From: a virus
Direction: 5' to 3' (one strand)
Length of the DNA: 48,175 nucleotides
Virus record (IMG/VR): IMGVR_UViG_3300037133_000006
Span: 1-48,175 of that record
Shown here one piece after another: positions 1 to 7,116 of the stretch. Under the pieces are notes generated by a model, which had not been told where the DNA came from, searched no databases, and saw only the letters and a program-made list of their open reading frames with translations. Numbering within the stretch: position 1 is the stretch's first letter; every line of letters starts with the position of its first letter. Made by a program: the position numbers and the translations under genes.

Positions 1-222
1 ATGCCGCGTTGGGCTAGCCGCATCACGCTGGAGATCACCGATGTGCGCGTGCAGCGGTTGCAGAAAATCAGCGATAGCGATGCGATGGACGAAGGTGCGG
101 GAGCGACCGGACCGTTGCACGCGGAGTGGGATGGCGACACTGACGAATACCGCAATAGGTTCCGTGAACTCTGGGAATCGATCTACGCCAAGCAAGGCAA
201 CGGATGGGCCACGAATCCTTGG
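1..222. repeat. terminal direct repeat, left copy
   Basis: These 222 bases recur at 47954-48175. The only difference is base 128 (G here, T at 48081), which changes a TGG codon to TTG (Trp to Leu) in the ASCH-domain gene that crosses the junction. The repeat is what an assembler leaves when it closes a circular or circularly permuted genome. A true short terminal repeat is less likely, because the repeat lies inside one gene and carries a mismatch. Confidence 0.95.
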
Positions 223-258
223 ATATGGGCGATTTCTTTCAAGGCGGTGAAGCCATGA
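1..258 (+). CDS. ASCH/PUA-like domain phage protein, C-terminal part (gene crosses the window ends)
   Basis: This is the 3' part of the gene that starts at 47396 (or 47435); the frame continues across the circular junction. The 85 residues here match the end of a family common in phages and prophages, often labelled morphogenetic protein or ASCH-domain protein. Its C-terminal signature includes MPRWASRITLE and a final Trp-rich NPWIWAISF. ASCH folds resemble PUA RNA-binding domains, but the phage role is unknown. The stop TGA at 256-258 overlaps the ATG of the next gene. Joined across the ends the protein is 271 aa from ATG or 258 aa from TTG. Confidence 0.85.
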   Translation: MPRWASRITLEITDVRVQRLQKISDSDAMDEGAGATGPLHAEWDGDTDEYRNRFRELWESIYAKQGNGWATNPWIWAISFKAVKP

Positions 259-629
259 CCCCACGCCAACTCGAAATCATTCAACATTCACTAGGAGTAG
301 ACCAATATGGCCGGACACCAAAAGGCTTTACGCCATTTACTCGTAATCACTTTTGCGCAGGACCAGCGGATGAGCCAGACTGCCGGGCGCTGATTGCCTT
401 GGGGTTCATGGTCCAGCACAGGACGACAGATATTTTTCCTGATTTCAATTGCTCTGTGACAGTTGAAGGGCAAGACGCCATGAAGAAGGCCAGCCCGAAT
501 CCACCGAAGCTCACACGCTCACAGATGCGATACCGCGAGTACTTGGAAGCCGATGGTTGCCTTGGTGAGACGTTCCGGGAATACCTGAGCAATATCCAGA
601 CCGATTGGTATAAGAGGGAACACGCATGA
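255..629 (+). CDS. conserved phage protein of unknown function
   Basis: A 124-residue protein. I chose ATG 255 because it overlaps the previous stop as ATGA, the pattern used through this operon; a longer frame from 204 would bury the ASCH gene end. The N-terminus MTPRQLEIIQHSLGVDQYG, followed by RNHFCAG and an ALGFM segment, is a motif set I recognise from small conserved prophage proteins with no assigned function. It is soluble, with no membrane segment. Its stop overlaps the next start (ATGA at 626-629), so translation is probably coupled. Confidence 0.75.
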   Translation: MTPRQLEIIQHSLGVDQYGRTPKGFTPFTRNHFCAGPADEPDCRALIALGFMVQHRTTDIFPDFNCSVTVEGQDAMKKASPNPPKLTRSQMRYREYLEADGCLGETFREYLSNIQTDWYKREHA

Positions 630-877
630 ACGACACCGAGCTAGATCCGACCGCACTCAATGGCGAAGTGCTTAGCCTCCTGAGAGAGCATCACGCATGG
701 CATACTCCCTACACGCTCAAGCAGCGCATCGAGGCGCTGACGGGCCGGTGGGTAGCGGACTCCACGATTTGCAGCAGGATACGTGACCTGCGGCTGGACA
801 AGTACGGGGCGCACCAGATCATTACGGAGCGGTTTCCGAACTCGCACACTTGCAGGTATAGGCTGGTGGGGAAATGA
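626..877 (+). CDS. small putative winged-helix DNA-binding protein
   Basis: An 83-residue protein. The middle part (about residues 22-60) reads as a helix-turn-helix: a helix over TPYTLKQRIEALTGRW, then ADSTICSRIRDLRLDKYGAHQI, followed by a short beta-like segment rich in R and Y. This is the arrangement of small phage winged-helix proteins that may sense or bind DNA. No catalytic motif is visible. It overlaps its neighbours on both sides by 4 bases. The function is an inference from fold-like sequence only. Confidence 0.65.
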   Translation: MNDTELDPTALNGEVLSLLREHHAWHTPYTLKQRIEALTGRWVADSTICSRIRDLRLDKYGAHQIITERFPNSHTCRYRLVGK

Positions 878-1239
878 GCAATGACCGCAAGCACGTACTC
901 TGGCAGTGCCCACTTTGTAACGTCACAATGTCCGGGTTCCTGCTTCCAGGCGAGTCAACGGTTCGGTTCTGTCGTCAACTGCCATCGGTATTGTCATGTG
1001 AACGCGACAGTAATGGTTATCCGAAACCGTGCGGTGGCTTGATGAAGGTGCTGATGGACAATCGGCCAATGGTAGACCAGCCGCGAGTGATGGACACAAC
1101 GGAATCAGGGCAGAAGGCTAGAATCATCGCAGCGTGTGAGGCCGCTATCAAGGCAGTGATCGCCGGGACGGGTTCGGCGGCTGATGTGCTGGAAGAGATG
1201 GGCAACGGGTTGAAGGGAATACGGAGGAAGAAAGCATGA
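874..1239 (+). CDS. hypothetical protein with N-terminal Cys pairs
   Basis: 121 residues. The N-terminus has CPLC (residues 12-15) and further cysteines at about residues 33, 42 and 53 (FCRQ, LSCERD, KPCGG), which could coordinate a zinc ion. The C-terminal half is helical and basic at its end. It starts in a GAAATGAG overlap with the preceding stop and ends in an ATGA overlap with the next gene. I do not recognise the family; a zinc-binding accessory protein is the most that can be said. Confidence 0.6.
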   Translation: MSNDRKHVLWQCPLCNVTMSGFLLPGESTVRFCRQLPSVLSCERDSNGYPKPCGGLMKVLMDNRPMVDQPRVMDTTESGQKARIIAACEAAIKAVIAGTGSAADVLEEMGNGLKGIRRKKA

Positions 1240-1433
1240 GCCAAGAAAAGCGCAATCAGATGTATGAATGTATGGCTGGCGACGCCCTTGAATTAGTTAA
1301 AGGATCGCGCAATCCTGCGGCCCAAAGGGATTTCCTAGTTGGGTTATGCTTGGCAGTTCAAATGATGTTAGAGGATGAACCAAACCCTGAAGATGAGCAT
1401 CCATCGCCATTTCCTACCGGAGTAGAGGCATGA
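1236..1433 (+). CDS. small hypothetical protein
   Basis: A 65-residue acidic protein with one predicted helix pair (residues 8-45) and a Pro/Glu-rich tail. It has ATGA overlaps with both neighbours, which supports it as a real gene of the operon. No known family is recognised. Confidence 0.6.
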   Translation: MSQEKRNQMYECMAGDALELVKGSRNPAAQRDFLVGLCLAVQMMLEDEPNPEDEHPSPFPTGVEA

Positions 1434-2167
1434 AAGACACGGAAAGAGTTCGCCGTATGCTGCTAGACGTAGTGGATGATTGCCAAGTGAACGATCTAGT
1501 CACAGGTGCAACATTGCATCCCACGCTCTGCGCTCCTGATTTTCAGGCCATAAGGCAATTGACCAGGGCAGAGGCAGGAACGCGCCTCAAGGCCATTCTG
1601 ACCTCGCTGGTGGGGGCTGAGGAACACGCACTCGACACAATCTTCCATGTGCGCCTGCAATGCTTTCGGATGGTGCGGGAATTGGAGACGTGGAAGGACG
1701 ATGTAGATCCGGAGATGGACCGCCCATTCAAGTCGCTGGACCGCTGGACGGAGTGCTTCTTCCCTGACCAGCCACGGTACGCCAAGGCAGCGAAGGCGGC
1801 TGATGAGTCCCTGGCCGGCGTCCCGATGGAGACGATAAACAAGATCAGCGTGTCGAATCTGATGCTACTCTCCAGCCCCGGAGTGTCTGAGAAGGTGCGC
1901 ACCAAGCCAGACGTATTGCAGACCGCGCAGACCTCCACCAAGCGGGGTTTGCTTGACTACCTGAACGAGAAGCACCACCAGAAGCTCGAACATGCTGAGC
2001 CGGTGATGCTGCCCAAGGATGGGAAGAGCCGTTTTGATGTAGCGATCACAATGGCGCTTGCCTTGGATGCAAAGACACAGCCAGAGGCAATCGAGTACAT
2101 CGCTGAAACGTATATCAGCGAGAACGCGGTGCGGTATGGGAAGTGGCTTGAGGAGCAGAAGGCATGA
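1430..2167 (+). CDS. hypothetical protein, mostly helical
   Basis: A 245-residue soluble protein without signal peptide or membrane segment. It is rich in charged helices, with a short run of Ser/Leu/Pro near residue 145 and a C-terminal helix ending in EEQKA. It overlaps the previous gene and the following 58-codon gene by 4 bases each. I recognise no domain. Its place among HNH and DUF1064 genes suggests a DNA-metabolism accessory role, but this is context only. Confidence 0.65.
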   Translation: MKDTERVRRMLLDVVDDCQVNDLVTGATLHPTLCAPDFQAIRQLTRAEAGTRLKAILTSLVGAEEHALDTIFHVRLQCFRMVRELETWKDDVDPEMDRPFKSLDRWTECFFPDQPRYAKAAKAADESLAGVPMETINKISVSNLMLLSSPGVSEKVRTKPDVLQTAQTSTKRGLLDYLNEKHHQKLEHAEPVMLPKDGKSRFDVAITMALALDAKTQPEAIEYIAETYISENAVRYGKWLEEQKA

Positions 2168-2340
2168 TTGTACGTCAAAAACATTCAGGTGGCAGACCCA
2201 AAGATGCGGTGATGGATGCCTATGCCGAGCGGTACGGATTGAGCAGAAAAAAGAAGACTCTGCTAAAGACGTTTATCGTCCAGTTCGCACTCTGTAAGAC
2301 GGAAGAGTGCCGACGCATTCTGTTGGGAATATCCTCATGA
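2164..2340 (+). CDS. small basic protein, possible HTH
   Basis: A 58-residue gene. It starts at ATG 2164, overlapping the previous stop as ATGA, and ends TGA 2338-2340, overlapping the next ATG at 2337. The N-terminus has a basic GGRPKD motif followed by AYAERYGLSRKKKTLLKTF, which can form a helix-turn-helix-like pair similar to the start of some phage regulators. The perfect overlap pattern is the main support. Confidence 0.6.
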   Translation: MIVRQKHSGGRPKDAVMDAYAERYGLSRKKKTLLKTFIVQFALCKTEECRRILLGISS

Positions 2341-2504
2341 GCAACCCTCCAGTAAATCTCCCTCTGTTGTGGCATCAAGTAGCGGCGATCCAATCGAAAC
2401 TGGCCGCAGAAAAGGCAAAGCATGAAACAGAGAAAGCCGTTAGCAAGAAGCATGGTTCCAATCCCGAAGAAACGGTTAAAGCCTCGCCGCAAGCCGTTTC
2501 CTGA
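2337..2504 (+). CDS. small hypothetical protein overlapping the HNH gene
   Basis: 55 residues from ATG 2337, coupled to the preceding stop. The first half is hydrophobic to amphipathic and the second half is Lys/Glu-rich. Its last 83 bases overlap the start of the HNH nuclease gene in a different frame, an unusually long overlap for this operon. Either this gene or the HNH start may be shorter than drawn. No family is recognised. Confidence 0.45.
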   Translation: MSNPPVNLPLLWHQVAAIQSKLAAEKAKHETEKAVSKKHGSNPEETVKASPQAVS

Positions 2505-2811
2505 CGCGAAGGACAAGCGGGAGCCGGTAGTGGTGCGGGTGCTGGAAGATGGACGCGAGATTGTGAATATGCTCACGGCGGCTGGACGGGAGATATATCG
2601 TAGCCGAAAGCGCAAAGCATGGGAAGCACAAGGCGGATTATGCGCAATATGCGGTAGGTATGTTTCGTGGGAAGAATGTGAAGCAGACCACATCCGGCCC
2701 CGATCATTGGGACATGATGACCGGCAAGAGAACATTCAGGCAACGCATCCCTACTGTAATTTTCGTAAAGGATCGCAACAGAACTATTCACTGAAAGGAA
2801 AGGGGAAATAG
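2422..2811 (+). CDS. HNH endonuclease
   Basis: 129 residues. After a very basic N-terminus (residues 1-35), the C-terminal half is an HNH zinc-finger nuclease. It has Cys74-x2-Cys77, the Asp89-His90 pair of the first beta strand, Asn104, and His109-x2-Cys112 completing the zinc site and the beta-beta-alpha-metal fold. In other phages such proteins nick or cut DNA, often near the terminase, and assist packaging. Here the gene sits in the early plus-strand operon, far from the terminase. Biochemical specificity cannot be read from the sequence. Confidence 0.85.
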   Translation: MKQRKPLARSMVPIPKKRLKPRRKPFPDAKDKREPVVVRVLEDGREIVNMLTAAGREIYRSRKRKAWEAQGGLCAICGRYVSWEECEADHIRPRSLGHDDRQENIQATHPYCNFRKGSQQNYSLKGKGK

Positions 2812-2976
2812 GTGAGTATTACACACGACAAAGCTATCCGCCTACAATGCCTCATTGAAGATGTAACGCAGGCCGCGTTAACCCGCTTTGAGGCAGCACA
2901 GAAGCATGAACGAACTTGCGCCAAACTCAGTGTATTCATTGACTCTCTTGAAAAGGACGAAGAGGAGAAGAAGTGA
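2812..2976 (+). CDS. small coiled-coil protein, GTG start
   Basis: A 54-residue gene starting at GTG 2812, directly after the HNH stop (TAG 2809-2811), with the Shine-Dalgarno-like GGAAAGGGG just upstream. It ends TGA 2974-2976, overlapping the GTG of the DUF1064-like gene. The protein is one long charged helix (heptad-like spacing of I, L, V, F), ending EEEKK. Gene order and overlap support it; its function is unknown. Confidence 0.55.
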   Translation: MSITHDKAIRLQCLIEDVTQAALTRFEAAQKHERTCAKLSVFIDSLEKDEEEKK

Positions 2977-3353
2977 GCAACCGCCAATTTGCACTGGGAC
3001 GTCTGAAGTCTGGGGTTATGAATCGCACCGAAACCAAGTACGCAGAGTTCCTGTGGGGTGAGCAGATTGCAGGGCGCGTGCTCTGGTATCTCTTCGAGGG
3101 CATCACGCTGAAACTTGCGAAGAATCTGAGGTTCACTCCAGACTTCGCTGTGCTGCGTTCCGATGGTCTGATTGAACTGGTAGACTGCAAAGGCCGCACA
3201 AACGTCACTAGAGCCAGCGGGGAGCGCGTGGAGAAGGCTTACGCGCAGGATGACAGCCGTCAGAAAGCGAAGATGGCCGCGAGTTTATTTCCGTTTGTGA
3301 TCGTAACAGTGTTTCAATCGAAAGATGGAACTTGGGTTAGAGAGGAATTTTGA
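2973..3353 (+). CDS. DUF1064-like PD-(D/E)XK nuclease-fold protein
   Basis: 126 residues from GTG 2973. It matches the phage DUF1064 family: an N-terminal basic LKSGVMNRTETKYAE segment, FTPDF in the first core strand, then an ELVDCKG strand giving an acidic residue followed by Asp-x-Lys. That is the PD-(D/E)XK catalytic arrangement, and it is followed by a QKAKMAASLFPF helix. The family is restriction-endonuclease-like and often lies by phage recombination or replication genes. It may process branched DNA as RusA does, but that activity is inferred from family context. Confidence 0.8.
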   Translation: MSNRQFALGRLKSGVMNRTETKYAEFLWGEQIAGRVLWYLFEGITLKLAKNLRFTPDFAVLRSDGLIELVDCKGRTNVTRASGERVEKAYAQDDSRQKAKMAASLFPFVIVTVFQSKDGTWVREEF

Positions 3354-3354
3354 A

Positions 3355-3603
3355 ATGAGCAATGACGGAATGCGCTCACATCAGAGCAAGGGACCGATAC
3401 CAGAACTGTACGCAGCCAAGCCGGTCTGCATCTGCCCAGAGCCAATCGTGATTTATGGCGATACGTTCATAGTCCACAGCGCAGCGTGTGAAGTGGATGG
3501 GCACGGCTGCGTATCAAGGTACATTCCCCAGGTAGGGAAAACCTGGCGGGAGAAGCGGGCAGACAGACACAAGAACACGCAGGTAAGCGGAAAGGCACAA
3601 TAA
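3355..3603 (+). CDS. hypothetical protein, last gene of the plus-strand operon
   Basis: 82 residues from ATG 3355, one base after the previous stop; the longer upstream frame would overlap the DUF1064-like gene. Two Cys-rich stretches (CICPEP, and AACEVDGHGC) could bind metal. The C-terminus is basic and ends at TAA 3601-3603, immediately before the hairpin at 3606-3626. It is the last gene of the early operon when the circle is joined. Confidence 0.6.
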   Translation: MSNDGMRSHQSKGPIPELYAAKPVCICPEPIVIYGDTFIVHSAACEVDGHGCVSRYIPQVGKTWREKRADRHKNTQVSGKAQ

Positions 3604-3605
3604 AA

Positions 3606-3626
3606 GGGAGGCCCCGAAAGCCTCCC
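3606..3626. terminator. hairpin between convergent operons
   Basis: A perfect 7-bp stem, GGGAGGC/GCCTCCC, around loop CCCGAAA lies between the end of the plus-strand operon (3603) and the end of the minus-strand late operon (3655). The symmetric stem could stop transcription from both sides. A clear U-tract is missing on the plus side. Confidence 0.7.
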
Positions 3627-3654
3627 GCTCTGGCGCTATCATACTATTTCTGAT

Positions 3655-4116
3655 TTACACCTCTATAAAAAATAATTGACTCGCGATTTCCCCCGCGTAC
3701 CGCACAGCCTTAGGATTCCACGTTTGCGGAAACGGCACGCTTTCTCCGTTGGGCAGCATGAACGTTTTGGTGGTCTTGATGCCTTTGGGTGAAAAGTAGA
3801 GCGTTGCGCCGATGGTCAAGTCTGCTAGGACGCCCGCATTTGCCTGTTCAGCCAATCCCTGCGCATTTCCCCATGCCAAGAGGTCAGCGCCGGTCGACTT
3901 CGACGGGTCGATGCTGTACTCGGGGTCGCTTCCCACACTCATGGACGTAAATTGCCATGGGGCCATGATGACGCTTTCAATGTCGCTCCAGTGCTTATTC
4001 GGGTGCGCTACTCGGTTCTGGACCACGTTGATGATCGAAGTCATTCCGGGTACGCCGCCGCGCCGATTCTCTTTCCATGCCACGGTAGCCAGTAACTTGA
4101 TTTCTGCGTCTGTCAA
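3655..4116 (-). CDS. SleB-like cell wall hydrolase (endolysin)
   Basis: 153 residues from TTG 4116, preceded by a strong GGGGG Shine-Dalgarno run. It matches the cell wall hydrolase SleB (Hydrolase_2) fold: an N-terminal helix with the predicted catalytic Glu16 in WKENRRG, then SIINVVQNRV, a tip region with WQFTSM, and a GATLYFSP strand. SleB-type enzymes are lytic transglycosylases of peptidoglycan. It has no signal peptide, so it needs a holin or another export route. As the last late gene, behind a broken lysozyme, it is probably the working endolysin. Confidence 0.8.
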   Translation of the reverse strand: MTDAEIKLLATVAWKENRRGGVPGMTSIINVVQNRVAHPNKHWSDIESVIMAPWQFTSMSVGSDPEYSIDPSKSTGADLLAWGNAQGLAEQANAGVLADLTIGATLYFSPKGIKTTKTFMLPNGESVPFPQTWNPKAVRYAGEIASQLFFIEV

Positions 4117-4124
4117 TTATCCCC

Positions 4125-4440
4125 CTACGGTGTATGCCGCGCGATAGCGGCTCCAATGTCGATGAGTTGCCCACTTTTCTTGATAGGCTGCTGCCACCAC
4201 GGCACAGGGCGGATGACGTCGGCAGTAGCCTTGTCTGCGATGGTCTTGAAGTCACCGGAGATTCCCGCCGCGTTGTCGAGCAGTTTGCCGATTGCTTGAC
4301 GCTTGAGAACATCGTTCAGCGTGTCCGTGGTGGCCGTAGCCGATGGCTAACGAGCCGCAGTCCATCTTCGCGACGGTGGTAAAGCCCTCCGAGCGCATTA
4401 CAAGATCGGTACACGCTTGACTTGGTTTAGGTTGGGTCAC
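4125..4440 (-). pseudogene. GH24 (T4-type) lysozyme remnant, frameshifted
   Basis: The first 40 codons from ATG 4440 encode the start of a GH24 muramidase: the catalytic Glu in RSEGF, then CGSLAIGYGHHG, which is the conserved IGYGH turn. The frame then degenerates and stops at 4252. A skip of +1 base near 4322 opens a second frame down to TAG 4125-4127 with natural-looking protein (LNDVLKRQAIGKLLDNAAG, then IADKATADVIRPVPWW). This second frame has a stop upstream and no ATG, GTG or TTG of its own. The total is about 104 aa against about 150 for the family, and the usual lysozyme C-terminal domain is missing. A sequencing indel, programmed frameshift or decayed gene are all possible. Confidence 0.55.
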
Positions 4441-4510
4441 GCTGTCGCCTCTTTCCGAGTCGCCGGTGAGAGCTGCATGGTGAATTGCGCGGGCTAGACT
4501 CCTGATCTAG

Positions 4511-4529
4511 GATGGGCTCGTCGCCCATC
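4511..4529. terminator. short hairpin, possible terminator or spacer
   Basis: GATGGGC/GCCCATC forms a perfect 7-bp stem with a 5-base loop between the lipoprotein gene and the lysozyme remnant. No U-run follows on the minus strand, so termination is uncertain. Confidence 0.35.
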
Positions 4530-4555
4530 AGGGAAACCCCACCGCGCAAACTTTA

Positions 4556-5083
4556 TTACTGTCTAGCCGACGCTAGTTTCGGGTGGGCGTTGACGACGCC
4601 GTTCCATGCAGAGATGAAGTCACCCTTCGGGCTGCGTCCAAGCCTGTGATGAATGCTGGGCAGAGAATACCTCGCAGTCAGATGCGTAGTGGAAACAGCG
4701 TTCGGATTGATGTTGGCAACGAGAATGTCGAGAGCAGCCTCAGCAATTGGAATCAGGGGCGCAATCGCAGCCGTCTGAGGAATAGCCGCAAGTGCAACCT
4801 CGGCCACGTTTAAGGCGTTGTTGATGATTGCGGTTGACGATCCAGTCTGCCAATTCGCCGTCGCCGCGATTAACGAGTTCGCTGCCAAGGTGAGGTTCTG
4901 GGCCAGTGCTGGATTGGTAGATTCCTCGATTTCCGCCACGGAGAGCATGGCTTTGCCGACCGCCGCGCCATCGGCCTGAATCTCAGCCGCCGTAACCGCG
5001 CAGCCAGTGACCGGAACGATTGCAAGGAAGAGTAAGGCAATCATCGCCCATGCCCCTAGTTTCGATTGCAGATTGAATTTCAT
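4556..5083 (-). CDS. putative phage lipoprotein
   Basis: 175 residues. The N-terminus is a classic lipoprotein signal: basic start, hydrophobic core AMIALLFLAIV, then lipobox VTGC with Cys28 as the lipidation site. The mature part is Ala-rich and helical. The last 45 residues are more polar and basic (HHRLGRSPKGDF). The position in the lysis region and the lipobox would fit an outer-membrane spanin component, but the protein is long for an o-spanin and no partner is clear. A superinfection-exclusion lipoprotein is an alternative. Confidence 0.65.
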   Translation of the reverse strand: MKFNLQSKLGAWAMIALLFLAIVPVTGCAVTAAEIQADGAAVGKAMLSVAEIEESTNPALAQNLTLAANSLIAATANWQTGSSTAIINNALNVAEVALAAIPQTAAIAPLIPIAEAALDILVANINPNAVSTTHLTARYSLPSIHHRLGRSPKGDFISAWNGVVNAHPKLASARQ

Positions 5084-5114
5084 TGTACGTCTCTTTTCTC
5101 CGCTGAAGCGGGGG

Positions 5115-5891
5115 TTAAAGTGCGGCCATTGCGGCGGTGAGGCCGTTGAGGTCGAGTCCTGACGGCGATTGTCCTTGAGCGTTAAGCCATGCTGGGGTGA
5201 TCACCGCGTACATTTCATCGGCTAGCTTAGAAGCGAACTCGTTATCGTAGGGAATCAGCAGCCCCCATGAGTCGATATGACCTCCAGCCGCGCCCTGGCC
5301 TACGCGGTTGATGCCGTGGCCACCTTCGATAGGCGAAGATGGATCGTAGGTCCAGTTGCTCGTATTGTCGAGTGCCGACTGTGGGCATTGAATCCCCAAG
5401 AACGATCCGCCGAATGTAAAAGTAGCCCATCTCTGTTGCGCGATACTGGTCAAGTCCAGGGACGCGAAGCCGAGAATCTTGTGCATTACCGTGTTCCCCT
5501 TCGCATCGAGCATCGGGATGCCGGAAGCCTTCCAGTAAGGAAATAGCTGGCTCTCGAAATCTGTGCCTTGGTCGGTAGGGTTGTTCCCTGAAGGTCCAGC
5601 GTTGATGTCGAAGCCAGTGATGGCCGAGTAGACTTCAAGGGTTAGAGATGTGTTCGGCGTGAGCGGGTTTCCAGTGTTCGCCGTCTCGACTTGAGCGTAG
5701 TGCATCGCTGCGGCAATCACGCAGTCGCCCCAGAGATTATTGCCTAGAATGTCGAGGGTTATCGGAACGGGAGCGTACTCCCATCCTTGCGCCTTGACTG
5801 CGGGCCATGCCGTTGTCAGGTCAAGATGGTCAGTGAGCGCTGGTGTGGTCAATAACCGGCGCGGTGATTTCTTTCCTAGTTTGAAGCTCAT
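5115..5891 (-). CDS. papain-like cysteine peptidase/amidase candidate
   Basis: 258 residues without a signal peptide. Cys57 sits in NNLWGDCVIAAAMHYAQ at the start of a helix, as the nucleophile of papain-fold enzymes does. GGHGINRVG places His192 at the start of a strand, and HIDSWG (Asp207, Trp209, Gly210) resembles the third catalytic block with its following Trp-Gly. The order Cys-His-Asp fits clan CA peptidases (C39-like). It lies between a small membrane protein and the lipoprotein, so a role in lysis (cutting peptide bridges) or in host interaction is plausible but inferred. Confidence 0.6.
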   Translation of the reverse strand: MSFKLGKKSPRRLLTTPALTDHLDLTTAWPAVKAQGWEYAPVPITLDILGNNLWGDCVIAAAMHYAQVETANTGNPLTPNTSLTLEVYSAITGFDINAGPSGNNPTDQGTDFESQLFPYWKASGIPMLDAKGNTVMHKILGFASLDLTSIAQQRWATFTFGGSFLGIQCPQSALDNTSNWTYDPSSPIEGGHGINRVGQGAAGGHIDSWGLLIPYDNEFASKLADEMYAVITPAWLNAQGQSPSGLDLNGLTAAMAAL

Positions 5892-5898
5892 CGTGTCC

Positions 5899-6120
5899 TC
5901 ACTGTGGTGTTGCGGTTGTGACAGGCGGAAGGCCGTCTTTGAGAATGTTTATCACAGGCACAATGAATCCAAAAGCGGCGAGTTCTCCGATGTGCGCCCA
6001 TCCTGCCGATGATGTGATGTTAAAATCCTGCGGGGCAACAAAGCAAGCGCCAACCGAACTAGCCGCGCCACTGATGCCTGCCGAAAGAAGATGGTAAAGC
6101 CAAGATTTCCAGACGTTCAT
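5899..6120 (-). CDS. holin-like small membrane protein
   Basis: 73 residues with two hydrophobic segments: about residues 11-30 (Gly/Ala/Ser-rich, ending in CFVAP) and 43-60 (IGELAAFGFIVPVINIL), joined by a polar loop. Size, two membrane helices and position in the lysis region fit a holin or a related pore protein. No family-specific motif is visible. Confidence 0.55.
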   Translation of the reverse strand: MNVWKSWLYHLLSAGISGAASSVGACFVAPQDFNITSSAGWAHIGELAAFGFIVPVINILKDGLPPVTTATPQ

Positions 6121-6147
6121 GGTTTCCTCTCCTTCCTTAATATGACT

Positions 6148-6558
6148 TTATTTCACATACGTTCCGGCCTGTACCCCAATTAATATCGTGCCGTCTGGGT
6201 ACATGGGGCCGTTCGGTCTGTTAACCGGCACGATGGATTTGAAGTCTTCGCTATATTCGAAATCTCCGAAATTCCACCCATTCTTATAGCACTTTATATC
6301 CTCTCTCTTCAAAGAAGAAGTGCATCCAGTAACGAAGAGATCGTCAGTTTTTTTGATTTGCAAGTACGTTTTCCGTATCGAGGCCATGAATGCTTCAGTC
6401 TTTGCAGTCAGCGCCTTTTGCTCATCGTCAAGCGACTTCGCCTGCTTGGCGTCTTCCGGCGAAAGTTGAATCACCTTGGCCGTCTGCCCGTGGCACCAAG
6501 CCGCCGCTGTCATAATGAGAATGATAATCGATGTGTTGATGATAGCTCTGTTCTTCAC
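6148..6558 (-). CDS. secreted hypothetical protein with signal peptide
   Basis: 136 residues from GTG 6558, which overlaps the preceding short frame. The N-terminus is a Sec signal (basic KNR, hydrophobic IINTSIIILIMTAAAW, cleavage near CHGQ). A charged helix with coiled-coil spacing follows (residues 30-65), then a C-terminal domain with two Cys (CTSS and CYKN) that could form a disulfide. A periplasmic location is inferred. A spanin-like or exclusion role is possible from position, but no family is recognised. Confidence 0.55.
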   Translation of the reverse strand: MKNRAIINTSIIILIMTAAAWCHGQTAKVIQLSPEDAKQAKSLDDEQKALTAKTEAFMASIRKTYLQIKKTDDLFVTGCTSSLKREDIKCYKNGWNFGDFEYSEDFKSIVPVNRPNGPMYPDGTILIGVQAGTYVK

Positions 6559-6626
6559 TCACTTGCCTCTTTCTCCTGGCGCCGCTGTTCGATCAGCCGG
6601 TCGAGCAGGTCTTGACTGGTCTCCAC
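6555..6626 (-). CDS. possible 23-codon peptide
   Basis: GTG 6626 opens a 23-residue charged helix (ending RRQEKEASE) that starts shortly after the previous stop (TAA 6631-6633) and overlaps the next start by 4 bases. Only the compact spacing supports it. Confidence 0.25.
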   Translation of the reverse strand: METSQDLLDRLIEQRRQEKEASE

Positions 6627-6630
6627 TATT

Positions 6631-6783
6631 TTACCCTTTCCCTGTGTCGTACTCTTCGGCAATCGCTATCAAGAGGACAATCAAATCCTTGAGCGAGTAC
6701 CCGTTGTTTGGGTTGCAGCGCCATTTAATGATCGCCACCTCTGCCGCTTCAACCTGCTCCTGTGTCAGTTCGTTAGTTTTCAC
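6631..6783 (-). CDS. small hypothetical protein
   Basis: 50 residues from GTG 6783, which overlaps the previous stop (TGA 6780-6782). It has an amphipathic helix (LTQEQVEAAEVAIIKWRC), then a hydrophobic segment (YSLKDLIVLLIAIAEEY). The overlap and consistent frame support a real gene; its role is unknown. Confidence 0.5.
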   Translation of the reverse strand: MKTNELTQEQVEAAEVAIIKWRCNPNNGYSLKDLIVLLIAIAEEYDTGKG

Positions 6784-7022
6784 TTTTTCTTTTCCTTCGC
6801 GAGTGTGAGCCGTTTTTCTAACTCTTCAACAAGACTGGTTTGCGTAAGCTGCCTTTTGAAGGCATCAATAGTTCCAATTACATGGCGATCCGCGTGGAGA
6901 GTGGTTACACACCCAACACTTGATTGCATTCCACCTGAAACTTTGGCTGTCCAGAGGATAATAATTTCATCAGTTTCCACTTCTTTAGTTCGTCGTAAGA
7001 ATTCGTCAATGATTGGGTGCAT
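6780..7022 (-). CDS. small hypothetical protein
   Basis: 80 residues from ATG 7022. It has a compact alpha/beta look with a hydrophobic strand EIIILWTAKVSGG, then a C-terminal helix ending in a Lys run. No membrane segment and no known family. It is followed at once by the overlapping 50-residue gene. Confidence 0.55.
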   Translation of the reverse strand: MHPIIDEFLRRTKEVETDEIIILWTAKVSGGMQSSVGCVTTLHADRHVIGTIDAFKRQLTQTSLVEELEKRLTLAKEKKK

Positions 7023-7116
7023 AAATCCTCAGTTTCATCCTACACGCTCCCCGCAGACTATCAATACAACTAAAGTGCGCACGATGGTAATCAGCGGCTC
7101 GATCATCGCGTCTCGC

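Noticed and set aside
2422-2811. Link of the free HNH gene with the intein HNH as one mobile family
   Set aside because: The two have different zinc and core motifs (classical CxxC-DH-HxxC versus DRxNNxGxYxPxN), so they are not close relatives.
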